Shown here: positions 18,229 through 28,917 of the stretch, piece after piece
How the letters are laid out: each line of letters opens with the position of its first letter
How positions within the stretch are numbered: the stretch's first letter is position 1
NCBI GenBank assembly: GCA_016784965.1
Contig: JADHTQ010000006.1
Span: 1 to 64,000 of the forward strand
DNA: 64,000 nt
From: Bacteriovoracaceae bacterium
GTDB lineage: Bacteria; Bdellovibrionota; Bacteriovoracia; Bacteriovoracales; Bacteriovoracaceae
Reading direction: 5' to 3'
Position numbers and translations under genes: made by a program
The notes under the pieces: model-generated
What the model saw: the letters and a program-made list of their open reading frames with translations, nothing else
Told to the model about the DNA's origin: nothing
Database searches by the model: none

Positions 18229-19341
18229 CTATTTACCTTTACCTAAAAAATCCTTAATTGAATCTAAAATGGCCTCTTTGTTTTCAATTTTAGAAAGGAT
18301 TAAATCTTCAGAATCCTTGCCATACTTTTTAATAAGGTCGTTGTAAAACTGGCCCGATCCATATCGGCTATCAACTTGTCCATAACAGAAGATATTTGAA
18401 GACGGTATCAAATGGCTGTCTAGGATATCTAAGCACTCTTTGGTATCATCTGTGGACCAATTATCTCCATCTGAAAACTGAAAGGGATAAATATTCCACT
18501 CGACAGGATTGTAGTCTGCCACAATTATATCGCGGCAAAGTTTGTATGCCGACGAAATTAAGGTTCCCCCACTTTCTCTGGTTCTAAAAAAAGTATCTTC
18601 ATCAACTTCTTTGGCAGTGGCATCATGGATGATGTAGCGAATTTCAATATCTTTGTATTGAGTCCTAAGCCACAAATTAATCCAATAACTCTCAGTGCGC
18701 ACAATCTCTTTTTGCTCATCTCCCATCGAACCAGACACATCCATCATATAGATAACAACTGCGGCATTTTCATACTGTACGGTCGACTTGGCAGAGCGAT
18801 AGCGAAAGTCATTTTTAACGGGAATAATGATAGGATTTTCTGGATTATAACTTCCAACACTAATTTGGCGCTTAAGAGCATTTTTATAGGAGCGTTTAAA
18901 GTGCTTTAATGAATCAGGGCCAACTACACCGATGCTGGTGTAGCGATCAGTTGTCGACTGAATCGATTTTTTGCCCTTGGGTTCAATATTTGGAAGTTCT
19001 AGCTCTTCTCCCAAAATACCGGCGAGCTCTTCAATAGTTAATTCAACCTCTAGCTCTTTTTTGCCCTCACCTTGACCTGCTTCACCTTGGCCTGGCTCTT
19101 CCCCTTGCTGACCATCAACTGGATCTCCTGGCTGCCCTTCTCCTTGCCCTGTTCCTCCTTGAGATTGTTCACCAAACTTAAAACGGGGTATTTCAATTGA
19201 GGGCATAGGTATTTTTACTGTACCATCACTTTTGGGGGCAGGCATTTCACCTTTGGAAATAAACTTGCGCAGATTACTTCTTATTTTTCCTTTAACAATT
19301 TTGCGGAACCTTGAATGATCCCTTTTAATTGGGTGGCCCAT
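18229..19341 (-). CDS. yeaH: YeaH/YhbH family (DUF444) protein, 370 aa
   Basis: The N-terminal part is Gly/Gln/Glu-rich ([15 protein letters not shown]) as in the family. The C-terminal half is a von Willebrand A-like domain with the metal-site motif [10 protein letters not shown] followed by the 'RYIIHDA' strand. The protein is cytoplasmic and is encoded between prkA and spoVR, the conserved order. It is believed to act with the PrkA kinase; its exact activity is not known. Confidence 0.95.
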   Translation of the reverse strand: MGHPIKRDHSRFRKIVKGKIRSNLRKFISKGEMPAPKSDGTVKIPMPSIEIPRFKFGEQSQGGTGQGEGQPGDPVDGQQGEEPGQGEAGQGEGKKELEVELTIEELAGILGEELELPNIEPKGKKSIQSTTDRYTSIGVVGPDSLKHFKRSYKNALKRQISVGSYNPENPIIIPVKNDFRYRSAKSTVQYENAAVVIYMMDVSGSMGDEQKEIVRTESYWINLWLRTQYKDIEIRYIIHDATAKEVDEDTFFRTRESGGTLISSAYKLCRDIIVADYNPVEWNIYPFQFSDGDNWSTDDTKECLDILDSHLIPSSNIFCYGQVDSRYGSGQFYNDLIKKYGKDSEDLILSKIENKEAILDSIKDFLGKGK

Positions 19342-19354
19342 TCATCCTCCTACT

Positions 19355-21409
19355 TCAAGATTTTGCCGAATCACCTTTTGCGAAGATGGAAGCTACAAAG
19401 TTTAACGCATCGGTGGCACATATCTCACAGTAGTTGTAATTTTTTATTAATCTTGATTTAACAACATCAATTTTTTCTTGGGTCTCTTTATCTACTACTT
19501 TGGAGATAATGGTAGTTAACTTTATCGTATCTTTTTGATCTTCAAACAGCTTCAACTCTAAAGCACGATGTAGCCTTTCATTCATTTTATAATCAAAGCT
19601 TTTGCCCTCGATTGCCAAAGCTCCAATATAGTTCATGATCTCCCGTCTAAAATCATCTTTGCGCGACTCTGGAATATCGATTTTTGATTCAATGGACCTC
19701 ATGAAGCGCTCATCGGCATCTTCAAGTTTGTTTGAGAATTTATTGCGGATTTTTTCTCTTTGAGTGTACGCTTTGACGTTATCTATATAATTAGCACAAA
19801 GTGTTTGAATAGCGGTCTCATCTACGCTGATCGCTTTTTGCACATCATTTTTTACGATATCTTCATACTCTTGGCGGGCGATGGCCAACATATTTTTGTA
19901 ATAATCCTGTAGCTCTGCGGTGCTAATTAGAGCGTGGTGCTTTAGTCCACTTTCTAATTCATTAAAGACCATAAAAGGATTTAAGCAGCCAATAGTACCG
20001 TATTTTACTAGTGCATTTGACAGTTTGTCTTGAATGTAGCGAGGTGAGATACCTTCTAGGCCTTCTCTCATCGCTTCTTTGCGCAACTCTTTGACATTAT
20101 CTTCATTGTAGCCGGGCAGAGTTTTACCGTTATACAGCCTCAGTTTTTGTAGCCTGGTAAGATCGGCCTTTTTGGGATCTTCTAAGCGAGTTAAAATGGC
20201 CCATGTGGAGGCCATCTCAATGGTATGAGGTGCTATATGAATATGGGGAATTTTTTCTGGATTAAAATCTTTGTGATAAATTCTAACCTCCTGATCGAGC
20301 CTGGTGATATAGGGAACATCAATTTTTACAGTTCGATCTCTTAAGGCCTCCATAAACTCATTATTTTGTAGTTTTTTAAACTCTGGCTCATTGGTGTGCC
20401 CTAAAATAATTTCATCGATGTCGGTTTGAGCAAATTTCTTTGGTTTGATCGATTGCTCCTGAGAAGCTCCCAGTAGGTCGTATAAAAATGCTACATCCAA
20501 CTTCAACATCTCAATAAACTCTACCAGCCCTCGATTTGATATATTAAACTCTCCATCAAAATTGAAGGCCCTAGGATCTGCATCAGAACCATATAGAGCA
20601 ATTTTTCTGTAGTTAATGTCACCTGTTAACTCGGTTGAATCTTGGTTTTTTTCATCTTTTGGCTGAAAGGTCCCAATACCAACTCGATCTTTTTCCGATA
20701 GGATTAATCTCTTAATCCTAATGTGCTTCATAACTTTTTTCCAATCGCCATTATATCTTTTCATGTATTCACTGTATATATGACGGCAAGCTGGACAGAC
20801 GTCACCTTTTAGAGCGACCTTATGCTTATCACTTCCTTTATTGATATTTTCTAAAAATTTCTTTCTTACGGCCATCGGAATTAACTTCAGTGGTTCTTCG
20901 TGCATTGGACATGGAAAGAGTTTTTCCCCACCCAAGATCTCTGTTTTTTCTGTATCAATCCACTCATAAGTATAAAGTGCACCATCATCAGTTTTTGAAT
21001 AGTGCTCTAGTCCCTTTTTTAGCATTCTAGATATCGATGATTTTGCAGATCCTACTGGCCCATGCAAAAGCAGAACTCTTTTTTCAGTACCATATCCAGC
21101 AGCAGCGGCATTAAAAAAGTTCACTAACTTCATCAAGTGCACATCAATGCCAAAGACAGCGTCCACCCCATGATCTAGGGCATCGTCAAAAAACTTGTAG
21201 CGAGTAACTTCCTTTTTATACTCTGTATAGGTAGTTGTTCCGTACGACATAATCATGTCGTGTATTCTACAAAATGCATTTCTAGTAACGCTAGGGTTTT
21301 CACAAACCTGATCTAAATACTCTTGGAAACTGCCGGTCCAGTGTAAATGGCCAAAATCATCAATTTTGTAGTGCTCGTTCATAAAAGAATTGATATCTAC
21401 TTTACCCAT
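19355..21409 (-). CDS. prkA: PrkA family serine protein kinase, 684 aa
   Basis: The N-terminal AAA-like domain has a Walker A motif GPVGSAKS at about residues 117-124. The C-terminal PrkA domain contains the [12 protein letters not shown] and GHTNEPEF motifs found throughout the YeaG/PrkA family. Two CxxC pairs (CPMHEEP region and CPACRH) are seen in the middle, as in family members. Length is usual. It is first in the operon prkA-yeaH-spoVR, with a GGAGG-like site before the ATG. The known role is a serine kinase (or, in newer work, an AAA protease-like enzyme) in starvation and sporulation signalling. A PP2C phosphatase gene lies divergently 140 bases away. Confidence 0.96.
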   Translation of the reverse strand: MGKVDINSFMNEHYKIDDFGHLHWTGSFQEYLDQVCENPSVTRNAFCRIHDMIMSYGTTTYTEYKKEVTRYKFFDDALDHGVDAVFGIDVHLMKLVNFFNAAAAGYGTEKRVLLLHGPVGSAKSSISRMLKKGLEHYSKTDDGALYTYEWIDTEKTEILGGEKLFPCPMHEEPLKLIPMAVRKKFLENINKGSDKHKVALKGDVCPACRHIYSEYMKRYNGDWKKVMKHIRIKRLILSEKDRVGIGTFQPKDEKNQDSTELTGDINYRKIALYGSDADPRAFNFDGEFNISNRGLVEFIEMLKLDVAFLYDLLGASQEQSIKPKKFAQTDIDEIILGHTNEPEFKKLQNNEFMEALRDRTVKIDVPYITRLDQEVRIYHKDFNPEKIPHIHIAPHTIEMASTWAILTRLEDPKKADLTRLQKLRLYNGKTLPGYNEDNVKELRKEAMREGLEGISPRYIQDKLSNALVKYGTIGCLNPFMVFNELESGLKHHALISTAELQDYYKNMLAIARQEYEDIVKNDVQKAISVDETAIQTLCANYIDNVKAYTQREKIRNKFSNKLEDADERFMRSIESKIDIPESRKDDFRREIMNYIGALAIEGKSFDYKMNERLHRALELKLFEDQKDTIKLTTIISKVVDKETQEKIDVVKSRLIKNYNYCEICATDALNFVASIFAKGDSAKS

Positions 21410-21549
21410 TAATTCCTCCGAATTTTTGTATTAATTTCCTTACTAGAGATATATTAGCTTGAAATATTACAGCTTGCTATGAAATAATAAGGAAAACAAT
21501 TATAAAATAAGATTATAAGTGAACTGTAAAATTTAAGTAAAGGCACATT

Positions 21550-22296
21550 ATGGCACTACTCTCTGCTGGCTTGACTGACATTGGAAGAAAGCGCAGTACT
21601 AATCAAGATTCGATCTATCTAAATCCAGATATTAATTTCTTTTTAGTCGCAGATGGAATGGGCGGCCACAGCGGAGGTGATGTTGCATCGCAACTGTCAG
21701 TGAAAAAAATTCCTGAATATGTGCTCAATCATTTGAGTAGTAAATCTCCAGCACAAGTCTTAAATAACGCAATAAAATTTGCCAACGAAGCAATATACCA
21801 AAAGAGTCAAGAAATGCCCAAACTCAAGGGTATGGGGACCACTGCAGTTTCTCTTTATTTTTTCGAAGACACTTTGTATATTGGTAACGTCGGTGACTCC
21901 CGAGCATATTTAGTTCATAACACAAAGCTCTATCAACTTTCAAAAGATCACTCACTGGTACAAGAAAAACTAAATCTTGGTATATATGATCGGCAAAAGG
22001 CCGCAGATGATCCCATGAAGAATGTTCTGGTTCGATCTGTAGGCCATGAAGATCATCTGGTGGTTGATGTTTTTTCATATAAAATTTGCCGTCATGATTT
22101 TTTCCTATTATGCTCCGATGGACTCCATGGAAAAGTCAGTGATAGTGATATGCTGTTTTTGATAAATAAACACATTCCGACTCCAGCACAGGCCACGCAG
22201 CAAGATTTAGACAACCTAACCAAAGCACTTGTCGATACAGCTAATGGCCACGGTGGACAGGATAATATCTCAGTGGTAATTGTGCTGGCCCAATAA
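21550..22296 (+). CDS. PP2C-family serine/threonine phosphatase, 248 aa
   Basis: All main PP2C motifs are present in order: NQDS near residue 20, DGMGGHSGGD (metal-binding Asp and Gly), GMGTTAV, GNVGDSRAYL, LLCSDGLHG and GGQDNISVVIV at the C-terminus. The size is that of a stand-alone bacterial Stp/PrpC-type catalytic domain and no membrane segment is seen. It removes phosphate from Ser/Thr using two metal ions. Being divergent from prkA, it could counteract that kinase; this is inference from position. Confidence 0.93.
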   Translation: MALLSAGLTDIGRKRSTNQDSIYLNPDINFFLVADGMGGHSGGDVASQLSVKKIPEYVLNHLSSKSPAQVLNNAIKFANEAIYQKSQEMPKLKGMGTTAVSLYFFEDTLYIGNVGDSRAYLVHNTKLYQLSKDHSLVQEKLNLGIYDRQKAADDPMKNVLVRSVGHEDHLVVDVFSYKICRHDFFLLCSDGLHGKVSDSDMLFLINKHIPTPAQATQQDLDNLTKALVDTANGHGGQDNISVVIVLAQ

Positions 22297-22318
22297 AGCG
22301 GGTGAGGAGAACTTAATT

Positions 22319-22669
22319 TTGGATCGCTACTTTACAGTTATGATAGTACCCGAGAGGGAAAAAGGTGTAAGATCCTTTCGCATTCCTAAAATCGTATTCC
22401 ACGCTTTTACTTTTTTAGCAATGTCATTGATATTTTTACTTGGAATTTTTGGTTATGATTACTCCAAAATCTTAGGGCAAGTTTATAAAAATAAACACCT
22501 CACCAGAAAAAACCGTCTCCTCAAGGAACAAACTCAACTTTTTCAAATGAAGCTAAACACTTTGGCCGAAGATATTGAAAGAATCCATACTTTTGAGAAA
22601 AAACTGCGAATTATTACCGGTATAGACGAACTTGACTCTCAAGCACTAAAAAAAAAAATCTCCAGGTAG
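22319..22669 (+). CDS. M23 peptidase, N-terminal half (frame interrupted)
   Basis: The start is a TTG at 22319, nine bases after GAGGAG. It gives MDRYFTVMIVPEREK, then a membrane segment (residues about 25-42) and a coiled coil. This is the N-terminal layout of membrane-anchored M23 peptidases of the lysostaphin/EnvC type. The frame ends at a TAG (22667-22669) just after an 11-A run. The M23 catalytic domain continues in the -1 frame directly downstream, so these two parts look like one gene of about 350 codons. Either a slippage event makes the full protein or the gene is broken. Confidence 0.75.
   Translation: MDRYFTVMIVPEREKGVRSFRIPKIVFHAFTFLAMSLIFLLGIFGYDYSKILGQVYKNKHLTRKNRLLKEQTQLFQMKLNTLAEDIERIHTFEKKLRIITGIDELDSQALKKKISR
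22648..22658 (+). other. A11 homopolymer at a frame junction (slippage site)
   Basis: Eleven consecutive A bases sit where the membrane/coiled-coil half ends and the M23 half begins. A -1 ribosomal shift on the A-AAA-AAA pattern, transcription slippage, or one missing A in the assembly would each join the two frames (giving LKKKKNLQVVPTYT at the junction). Confidence 0.7.
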
Positions 22670-23370
22670 TGCCAACCTACACATGGAGTGATGTTCAAAC
22701 AAATACCAACATCTTTAAAAGCGTGGTCGACGTCGATAGCTTTATCAAACAAAAAGATTTTATAAATTTAAAGGCCCTCTACGAACAAAAGATTGCCAAG
22801 CACTTTGGTCACAAACTAATTTACTCATATACCAATCAATGGGCCGGTCTCACCACTATGGCGCAAGAGTTTGCTAACTTCGATTATAAATTTGATAAAA
22901 TTTGGACAATTATAAAACAGCTCGAAATGGATATTCACGAGCTTGACCAACACTTCCTAGACAATGAATCCATTTTAAAGTCTACTCCCTCCCTCCTGCC
23001 GGTACGAGGTTGGATCACAAGTTATTATGGCCCCAGAAAAAGCCCCTATTCTGGGCGCACAAAAATGCATGAGGGCATTGATATCGGGGCAAAAATTGGC
23101 ACCCACATTGTTTCTCCGGCCGATGGAGTCGTTACCTACTCTGGTAAAAAACCGGGCTTTGGTATTTATGTGCAAATTGATCACGGCTATGGTATTGAAA
23201 CCATCTTTGCTCATTCGAAAGAATCGAATGTAAAAAGGGGACAAAAGCTACTTAGAGGTGATATAATTGCAAAGGTTGGTAATACTGGGTACTCAACAGG
23301 CCCCCACGTTCATTACGAGATAAGAGTAAATGGAACTCCAGTCGATCCATTGTTTTACATTTTAGATTAG
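22669..23370 (+). CDS. M23 family peptidase, catalytic half
   Basis: The product ends in a complete LytM-type metallopeptidase domain with HEGIDIG (zinc ligands His and Asp) and GPHVHYEIR (HxH). It also carries a further helical stretch that continues the coiled coil of the preceding frame. The nominal start is a GTG at 22669 overlapping the upstream TAG by one base, with AGG four bases before it, so coupled translation is possible. Alone the product would have no signal peptide or membrane anchor, although its substrate, peptidoglycan, is periplasmic. This favours the frameshift-fusion interpretation. secA follows 19 bases downstream. Confidence 0.85.
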   Translation: MPTYTWSDVQTNTNIFKSVVDVDSFIKQKDFINLKALYEQKIAKHFGHKLIYSYTNQWAGLTTMAQEFANFDYKFDKIWTIIKQLEMDIHELDQHFLDNESILKSTPSLLPVRGWITSYYGPRKSPYSGRTKMHEGIDIGAKIGTHIVSPADGVVTYSGKKPGFGIYVQIDHGYGIETIFAHSKESNVKRGQKLLRGDIIAKVGNTGYSTGPHVHYEIRVNGTPVDPLFYILD

Positions 23371-23389
23371 TGCTTGAAGGAGAAAGTAA

Positions 23390-25942
23390 ATGTTCAATCC
23401 CATAAAGATGATCTTTGGAACCAAAAATGATAGAGACCTCAAGGCCTTACTTCCTTTAGTCAAAACTATCAATTCTTTGGAAGAAAAGATGAAGACTTTA
23501 AGCGACGACCAGCTTAAAGCGCAAACCCCCAAATTCAGAGAAATGCTGGCCAATAATGCCACTGTGCACGATATACTACCAGAGGCCTTTGCAACAGTAC
23601 GAGAAGCATCGGTCCGAGTCCTAAAAATGAGACCCTTTGATGTTCAATTAATGGGTGGCATTGTACTTTTTGAAAGTAAAATTGCAGAAATGAAAACTGG
23701 AGAGGGAAAAACGCTTTGTGCCACACTTCCACTGTATCTTCACGGCTTAGCACAAAAAGGGGCCCACCTGGTAACAGTCAATGACTACCTAGCATCAAGA
23801 GATGCAAAGTGGATGGGAGAGATGCTTGAATGGCTGGGGATAACTGTGGGCTGCATCGTTGCAGACATGGATGATGAAGATCGCAAGCATGCCTATCAAT
23901 GCGATGTTACCTATGGCACCAATAACGAATTTGCTTTTGACTACCTCCGCGACAATATGAAATTCACCCTTGGAGATTATGTTCAAAGAGACCATAATTT
24001 TTGTATTGTGGATGAGGTGGATTCAATACTTGTGGATGAGGCCAGAACTCCCCTATTAATTTCAGGTCCCAGTGAAGGGGGCACCGGACTTTATAAAGTT
24101 GCCAATAAAATTATTCCCCAACTGGAAAAGTTGACACATTTTACAATAGATGAAAAGGCCAGATCTGCTGTGTTCACTGATCAGGGTATTTCAAAACTGC
24201 AAGAACTTCTAAAAATTGATGATCTATTTAACATCAACAACACAGAACTTTTGCATCACCTAAATCAGTCTCTAAAGGCCCACCACCTCTTTACTAGAGA
24301 TGTCGATTATGTTGTCAAACAGGGGCGCATAATCATTGTCGATGAGTTTACCGGCAGACTTAAAGAGGGATCTAGATGGTCAGATGGTCTACATCAATCA
24401 GTGGAGGCCAAAGAGGGAGTCAAGATCAAATCAGAAAATCAAACTCTGGCTTCGATAACCTTTCAAAATTATTTCAAGCTCTACAAATCTCTTTCGGGTA
24501 TGACAGGAACGGCCGATACTGAAGCAGAAGAGTTTAGAAAAATATATAAACTCGATGTAACTGTTATTCCCACCAATCTTCCCATGGTTAGAGATGACCA
24601 AGCTGATGTTATTTACAAAAACGAAAAGGCCAAATACAAAGCAATCGGTGGATTAATTAAAGAGCTCAACAAAATTGGCCAACCAGTTTTAGTAGGAACT
24701 ATTTCCATTGAAAACTCAGAAAAAATTTCTTCCTTTTTAAAAAAGGAAAAGATTCCTCATAACGTCTTAAACGCAAAACACCACAAGATGGAAGCCGAAA
24801 TAATCGCCAGTGCCGGAAGTAAAGGCTCCGTCACTATTGCAACCAATATGGCCGGTCGTGGTACCGATATCAAGCTGACCGAGGAGACGCTCAAAGTTGG
24901 GGGACTGTTCATCTTGGGCACAGAAAGACACGAGTCGAGACGAATCGACAACCAGCTTAGAGGCCGCTCTGGGCGACAAGGAGATCCCGGCAGATCTAAG
25001 TTTTTTCTCTCACTTGAAGACGACTTAATGCGCATTTTTGGCTCTGATCGCATCTCTAAAGTGATGAACACTTTAGGCATGGAAGAAGATGAGCCCATAG
25101 AGCACAAAATGATTTCAAATGCCATTGCCAAGGCCCAGAAAAAAGTTGAGACCCACCATTTTGAAATTAGAAAGCATCTTCTTGAATATGACAACGTCAT
25201 GAATGAACAACGGACAGTTATTTATCGCTTGAGAAGAGAAATTCTTGGTGACGTCGATAATATGCAACTGGTAAGAGATATGGTCGAAGATGTAGCAACC
25301 TACGCTATTGATGCTTACAGGCCCACCAGAAAAATACCAGTGGACCAGTGGCCGTGGGAAGACTTGCAAAGACTTTTTCAAACTACCTTCAATACTAACA
25401 TTGAAGTAAATGCAGGTGAATGTGCAAAAAAATACGATAACAATGTCGATTATTATTTTGGCGAGATTGCCAAAGAGATATTGGCCAGCAAGTTTTCTAA
25501 ATATGAGGACGATCAAATTAAGTTGGCCCTTCGAGAAATTCTTTTATCAATTTTTGACCATCATTGGAAAGATCACTTGCTTTCTATGGATCACATTAAA
25601 GAGGGCATTAATCTGCGGGCCTATGCTCAAAAAGATCCTCTTAATGAGTACAAACGCGAAGGCTTCCAGATGTTTGAAAAGATGCGCGGTGAAATCAAAA
25701 AAACCGTCATCGAAAATATTTTCAAAGTTGAGCTATATTCACAACAAGAGATTGAAGAGCTAAAAAGAAAACAACAAGAGTACCTAGATGCTCAGCTAAA
25801 AGCTCACAAACAAGCACAAAAGGACCAACAAACAACAGGCGGCGCCACAGGACCAATAAAGCGCACCCACAATAAAGTGGGACGCAATGATCCTTGTACC
25901 TGTGGGTCGGGCAAAAAGTTTAAACACTGTCACGGAGCATAG
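23390..25942 (+). CDS. secA: Preprotein translocase ATPase SecA, 850 aa
   Basis: This is the motor that drives proteins through the SecYEG channel. It shows Walker A in EMKTGEGKT (about residues 100-108), the DEVDSILVDEARTPL Walker B/DEAD region (about 206-220), the DEFTGRL and GRGTDI motifs, and ends in the zinc-binding tail CTCGSGKKFKHCHG that contacts SecB and lipids. The length is standard. The ATG follows GGAG. It lies between the M23 peptidase gene and an acidic protein gene on the same strand with short gaps, probably in one operon. Confidence 0.98.
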   Translation: MFNPIKMIFGTKNDRDLKALLPLVKTINSLEEKMKTLSDDQLKAQTPKFREMLANNATVHDILPEAFATVREASVRVLKMRPFDVQLMGGIVLFESKIAEMKTGEGKTLCATLPLYLHGLAQKGAHLVTVNDYLASRDAKWMGEMLEWLGITVGCIVADMDDEDRKHAYQCDVTYGTNNEFAFDYLRDNMKFTLGDYVQRDHNFCIVDEVDSILVDEARTPLLISGPSEGGTGLYKVANKIIPQLEKLTHFTIDEKARSAVFTDQGISKLQELLKIDDLFNINNTELLHHLNQSLKAHHLFTRDVDYVVKQGRIIIVDEFTGRLKEGSRWSDGLHQSVEAKEGVKIKSENQTLASITFQNYFKLYKSLSGMTGTADTEAEEFRKIYKLDVTVIPTNLPMVRDDQADVIYKNEKAKYKAIGGLIKELNKIGQPVLVGTISIENSEKISSFLKKEKIPHNVLNAKHHKMEAEIIASAGSKGSVTIATNMAGRGTDIKLTEETLKVGGLFILGTERHESRRIDNQLRGRSGRQGDPGRSKFFLSLEDDLMRIFGSDRISKVMNTLGMEEDEPIEHKMISNAIAKAQKKVETHHFEIRKHLLEYDNVMNEQRTVIYRLRREILGDVDNMQLVRDMVEDVATYAIDAYRPTRKIPVDQWPWEDLQRLFQTTFNTNIEVNAGECAKKYDNNVDYYFGEIAKEILASKFSKYEDDQIKLALREILLSIFDHHWKDHLLSMDHIKEGINLRAYAQKDPLNEYKREGFQMFEKMRGEIKKTVIENIFKVELYSQQEIEELKRKQQEYLDAQLKAHKQAQKDQQTTGGATGPIKRTHNKVGRNDPCTCGSGKKFKHCHGA

Positions 25943-25944
25943 CT

Positions 25945-27462
25945 ATGGAAGAAGATGAGGACAAGGATGATGACCTCACGCGCTTAGAAGATATTTCTGA
26001 CTTCCTTCATGAAGAAGACCCTACCGTAAATGCTGCCTTAAGCGGTGGTGACGACAATTCTCAAGCACCAAAATCTGATATTAATGATCTTCCCGATATG
26101 CCTCAGCACAGTACTGACGAAGACACGGATGATTATCAACAAGATTATGCTGACGATGATGATGACACTCAAGATTACGCTGATGAAGACGACACCGATG
26201 CTTATGATCAAGAAGATGGTGAATATGCTGATGAGTACGATGAGGAACAAAACTTTGACTCTGAGGCCGAAACACAACCGGAGATTCCAGTGCCTGATCT
26301 TGATGAGGCCGATACTGAATCAGCTTCAGAGGTCGAACCTGTTTCTGAATCTGTTTCTGAGTCTGTTGCAGAAGAGGAACCTGATCCTGGTACTCAAACT
26401 GAAACAGAAACTGTTATCCAGGAGCCAGAAGGGGCACCGGCTCCACCTCCACCGCCTCCTGAGGAAACTGCGACTCAAACTCTGCCAACAATACCGGCCA
26501 CACCTGCTCCTGCCACTATACCAGCTCCTGTACCCGCTGTAGTTAGTCAACCAGAGCTGCCAGCAGCACCGGCCGCACACACAATTTCTGCAGATATTTT
26601 AGATAAAGTACCCAAAACTGCAGCACCAGCAAACATTAAACAAGTTGACTTTAGAGACCTCAAAGAATTTGCCACTAATATCACTTATGGGACGGTCACA
26701 ACCGGTGGTAATCCACCCTTTAGTATCATTTTAAAAAATGTCAAATATTTAGAAGATTCAGAGGCAATTATTGAAATATTAAAAGAACATGGCTTTATCA
26801 CTAGTGACAACGAACAAGACATTTTACAAGGCCTCTCTCATGGAACCCTTCTAATATCACAAATTAGTGAATATAGTGCGATATACTTGACTCATCAATT
26901 GCGAAGATTCGACTTAGATGTCATTTGTGGACTCTCAGATGAGCTTAGACCGTCAAAATCATATGGACCAAATGATAAAGGTTTAGTATCCAAAGAAAAT
27001 ATTATGCAAAATAGAAAAGAGTCATTGGATCTAGAAAATAGCCCCATTGAGCTAGATTCTATCTTAATGGCCACTACTCCTACTTTAGAAGATTACAAAA
27101 TTATAAAATATTTAGGAATCATTTCTGAAAATGAAACTGTTGATCAGTTGCATTTAAATGGAAAAAATTTCTCCCCAGTTGAACATGCACAGACAAGAGA
27201 AAATAATAATAACAACAGCTTAGAAGACAACTTTGACCTTGATGAGGTTTATAATAGACTCACAGCTCTTCTGCAAATGAAAGCATTGAAGATGAAAGGC
27301 AACGCTGTTGTTGGCATTAGTTACCAACTCACTCCTTTGATGCCCAATGCTTTAGAGACCATGGACAAGCTGGGAGCTGATTGTGTTCAATACAAAGTCA
27401 CCTGTACAGGAAATGTTGTACGGATAGCTTATACGGGAGAAAATAATGACAAAAACCCCTAA
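25945..27462 (+). CDS. Acidic, Pro-rich protein of unknown function, 505 aa
   Basis: The first 120 residues are dominated by Asp, Glu and Tyr. Residues 120-220 are a Pro/Ala/Glu-rich linker. The C-terminal 280 residues are more globular. The last part (ALKMKGNAVVGISYQL onward) faintly resembles the YbjQ/DUF74 fold, but I cannot assign it firmly. No signal peptide is present. It starts 3 bases after secA and its end overlaps the glpD-like gene by 17 bases, so translation of the group is probably coupled. Confidence 0.65.
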   Translation: MEEDEDKDDDLTRLEDISDFLHEEDPTVNAALSGGDDNSQAPKSDINDLPDMPQHSTDEDTDDYQQDYADDDDDTQDYADEDDTDAYDQEDGEYADEYDEEQNFDSEAETQPEIPVPDLDEADTESASEVEPVSESVSESVAEEEPDPGTQTETETVIQEPEGAPAPPPPPPEETATQTLPTIPATPAPATIPAPVPAVVSQPELPAAPAAHTISADILDKVPKTAAPANIKQVDFRDLKEFATNITYGTVTTGGNPPFSIILKNVKYLEDSEAIIEILKEHGFITSDNEQDILQGLSHGTLLISQISEYSAIYLTHQLRRFDLDVICGLSDELRPSKSYGPNDKGLVSKENIMQNRKESLDLENSPIELDSILMATTPTLEDYKIIKYLGIISENETVDQLHLNGKNFSPVEHAQTRENNNNNSLEDNFDLDEVYNRLTALLQMKALKMKGNAVVGISYQLTPLMPNALETMDKLGADCVQYKVTCTGNVVRIAYTGENNDKNP

Positions 27463-28894
27463 CAACCTAATAGACGCAAATGACACCTATGACACTATCA
27501 TCGTTGGCGGAGGTATAGTGGGAGCAGGTATTTTTAGAGATCTATCAATTCATGGGGTAGAATGCCTTTTAATTGATAAAAAAGATTTTGCCTCACAAAC
27601 TAGCCAAACTAGCTCCAAAATGTTGCACGGTGGGATTCGCTACTTAGAAACCTATAATTTTGGATTGGTCTGGGAGGCCCTGCACGAAAAAAATTTATGG
27701 CTTCAATTGGCCCCCCATCTATGCAAAGAGCTACCTTTTCATATGCCATTTTTTAAAGAGTCAAAACACCCTATGTGGATGATCAAAATGGGCCTTATGT
27801 TATATGATTTTTTATCAAGCTATAAAAACTCCCCACACAAAATGCTCTCTAAGCAAAATACCTCAAATGCCCTGCCAAGACTTAAAACTAAAGACTTAAA
27901 AGGGTGTGGGGTCTACTACGACGTCATTGTCGATGACTCCAAACTGGCCTTAGAGACTATTTATGATGGTCTGGTAAATGAGAAGTGTCATGCTTTAAAT
28001 TATACCTCCATAATCGGATTTACCCACAATAGTGATGGCACTTGCACTGGGGAGCTTACCGATGAGCTTACAAAAGAGACCAAAAAAATTACCGCCAAAA
28101 ATGTTGTTTTTGCCACCGGCCCATTTACAGACCAATTACTTGATTGCCTCAAAAACATCAACTGGACACCCCAAATGGTCCCCGCCCGCGGCATTCACTT
28201 ATGGCTCGATCATAAAACACTGCCGATTAAATATCCAATGATTCTCATGACCAAAGATGGAAGAGTAGTTTTTGTAATTCCACAAAAGGGATGGGTTCTT
28301 GTGGGCACCACCGAAGAGTTGGCAGAGGGAGACCTGTTTGATCTGGTGGCCCGAGATGATGAAGTTGATTATCTGCTTGAAAGCCTAAAAGAGTATTTCC
28401 CAGACGTTTTAATTGAAAAAACGGATATACTCTCCACATTTGCCGGTATTAGGCCTCTAGTGCGGGCCGGAAAATCAGTTGATATTCATAACACTTCCAG
28501 ACACCACAAAATCATCAAACCATTTGATAATACATATGTCATTATGGGAGGAAAGCTGACTACTTATAGACTAATGGGCCACAAGATAACTAAAGAAATT
28601 GTGACAAAAAACGGGTTAAAGTTTTCAGCTGATTTGACCAAAGTCCCATTTCGCAGGCCTTCGGTTATCGGTCCATTTGATCCACTAAGTGAGCTTAGTG
28701 AGTCCGACATCTTAAAAATCGTAAAGTCTGAAAAAGTTAAAACCTTCCAAGATTTAGTCAGAAGAAGACTAGGCCTACCTGCCAGATCTCACTTAAAAAC
28801 ACAGCAAAACTTTGATAAGTTTTTTCTCCCACTGGTGCCCGAGCTATCAAAGTATATTAAGATAACTGAAGATGATGTAAAAAATTGGAAGTAG
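27446..28894 (+). CDS. glpD: FAD-dependent glycerol-3-phosphate dehydrogenase, 482 aa
   Basis: The N-terminus has the dinucleotide-binding fingerprint TIIVGGGIVGAGIFRD (FAD), followed by the SSKMLHGGIRYLE motif of GlpD/GlpA-type enzymes. A second family motif, 'STFAGIRPLVR', lies at about residue 330, and 'MGGKLTTYR' marks the FAD-binding C-terminal part of the core. The reaction is oxidation of glycerol-3-phosphate to dihydroxyacetone phosphate with quinone reduction at the inner membrane. The C-terminal extension is shorter than in E. coli GlpD (about 500 residues). It overlaps the upstream acidic gene. Confidence 0.88.
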   Translation: MTKTPNNLIDANDTYDTIIVGGGIVGAGIFRDLSIHGVECLLIDKKDFASQTSQTSSKMLHGGIRYLETYNFGLVWEALHEKNLWLQLAPHLCKELPFHMPFFKESKHPMWMIKMGLMLYDFLSSYKNSPHKMLSKQNTSNALPRLKTKDLKGCGVYYDVIVDDSKLALETIYDGLVNEKCHALNYTSIIGFTHNSDGTCTGELTDELTKETKKITAKNVVFATGPFTDQLLDCLKNINWTPQMVPARGIHLWLDHKTLPIKYPMILMTKDGRVVFVIPQKGWVLVGTTEELAEGDLFDLVARDDEVDYLLESLKEYFPDVLIEKTDILSTFAGIRPLVRAGKSVDIHNTSRHHKIIKPFDNTYVIMGGKLTTYRLMGHKITKEIVTKNGLKFSADLTKVPFRRPSVIGPFDPLSELSESDILKIVKSEKVKTFQDLVRRRLGLPARSHLKTQQNFDKFFLPLVPELSKYIKITEDDVKNWK

Positions 28895-28917
28895 GGCACA
28901 TTTTCTAAACCCCTCTG

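Noticed and set aside
26045-26542. 165-codon frame inside the acidic gene
   Set aside because: It is the +1 reading of GAT/GAA-rich codons and consists mostly of Met, Leu and Arg runs without domain or start signal.
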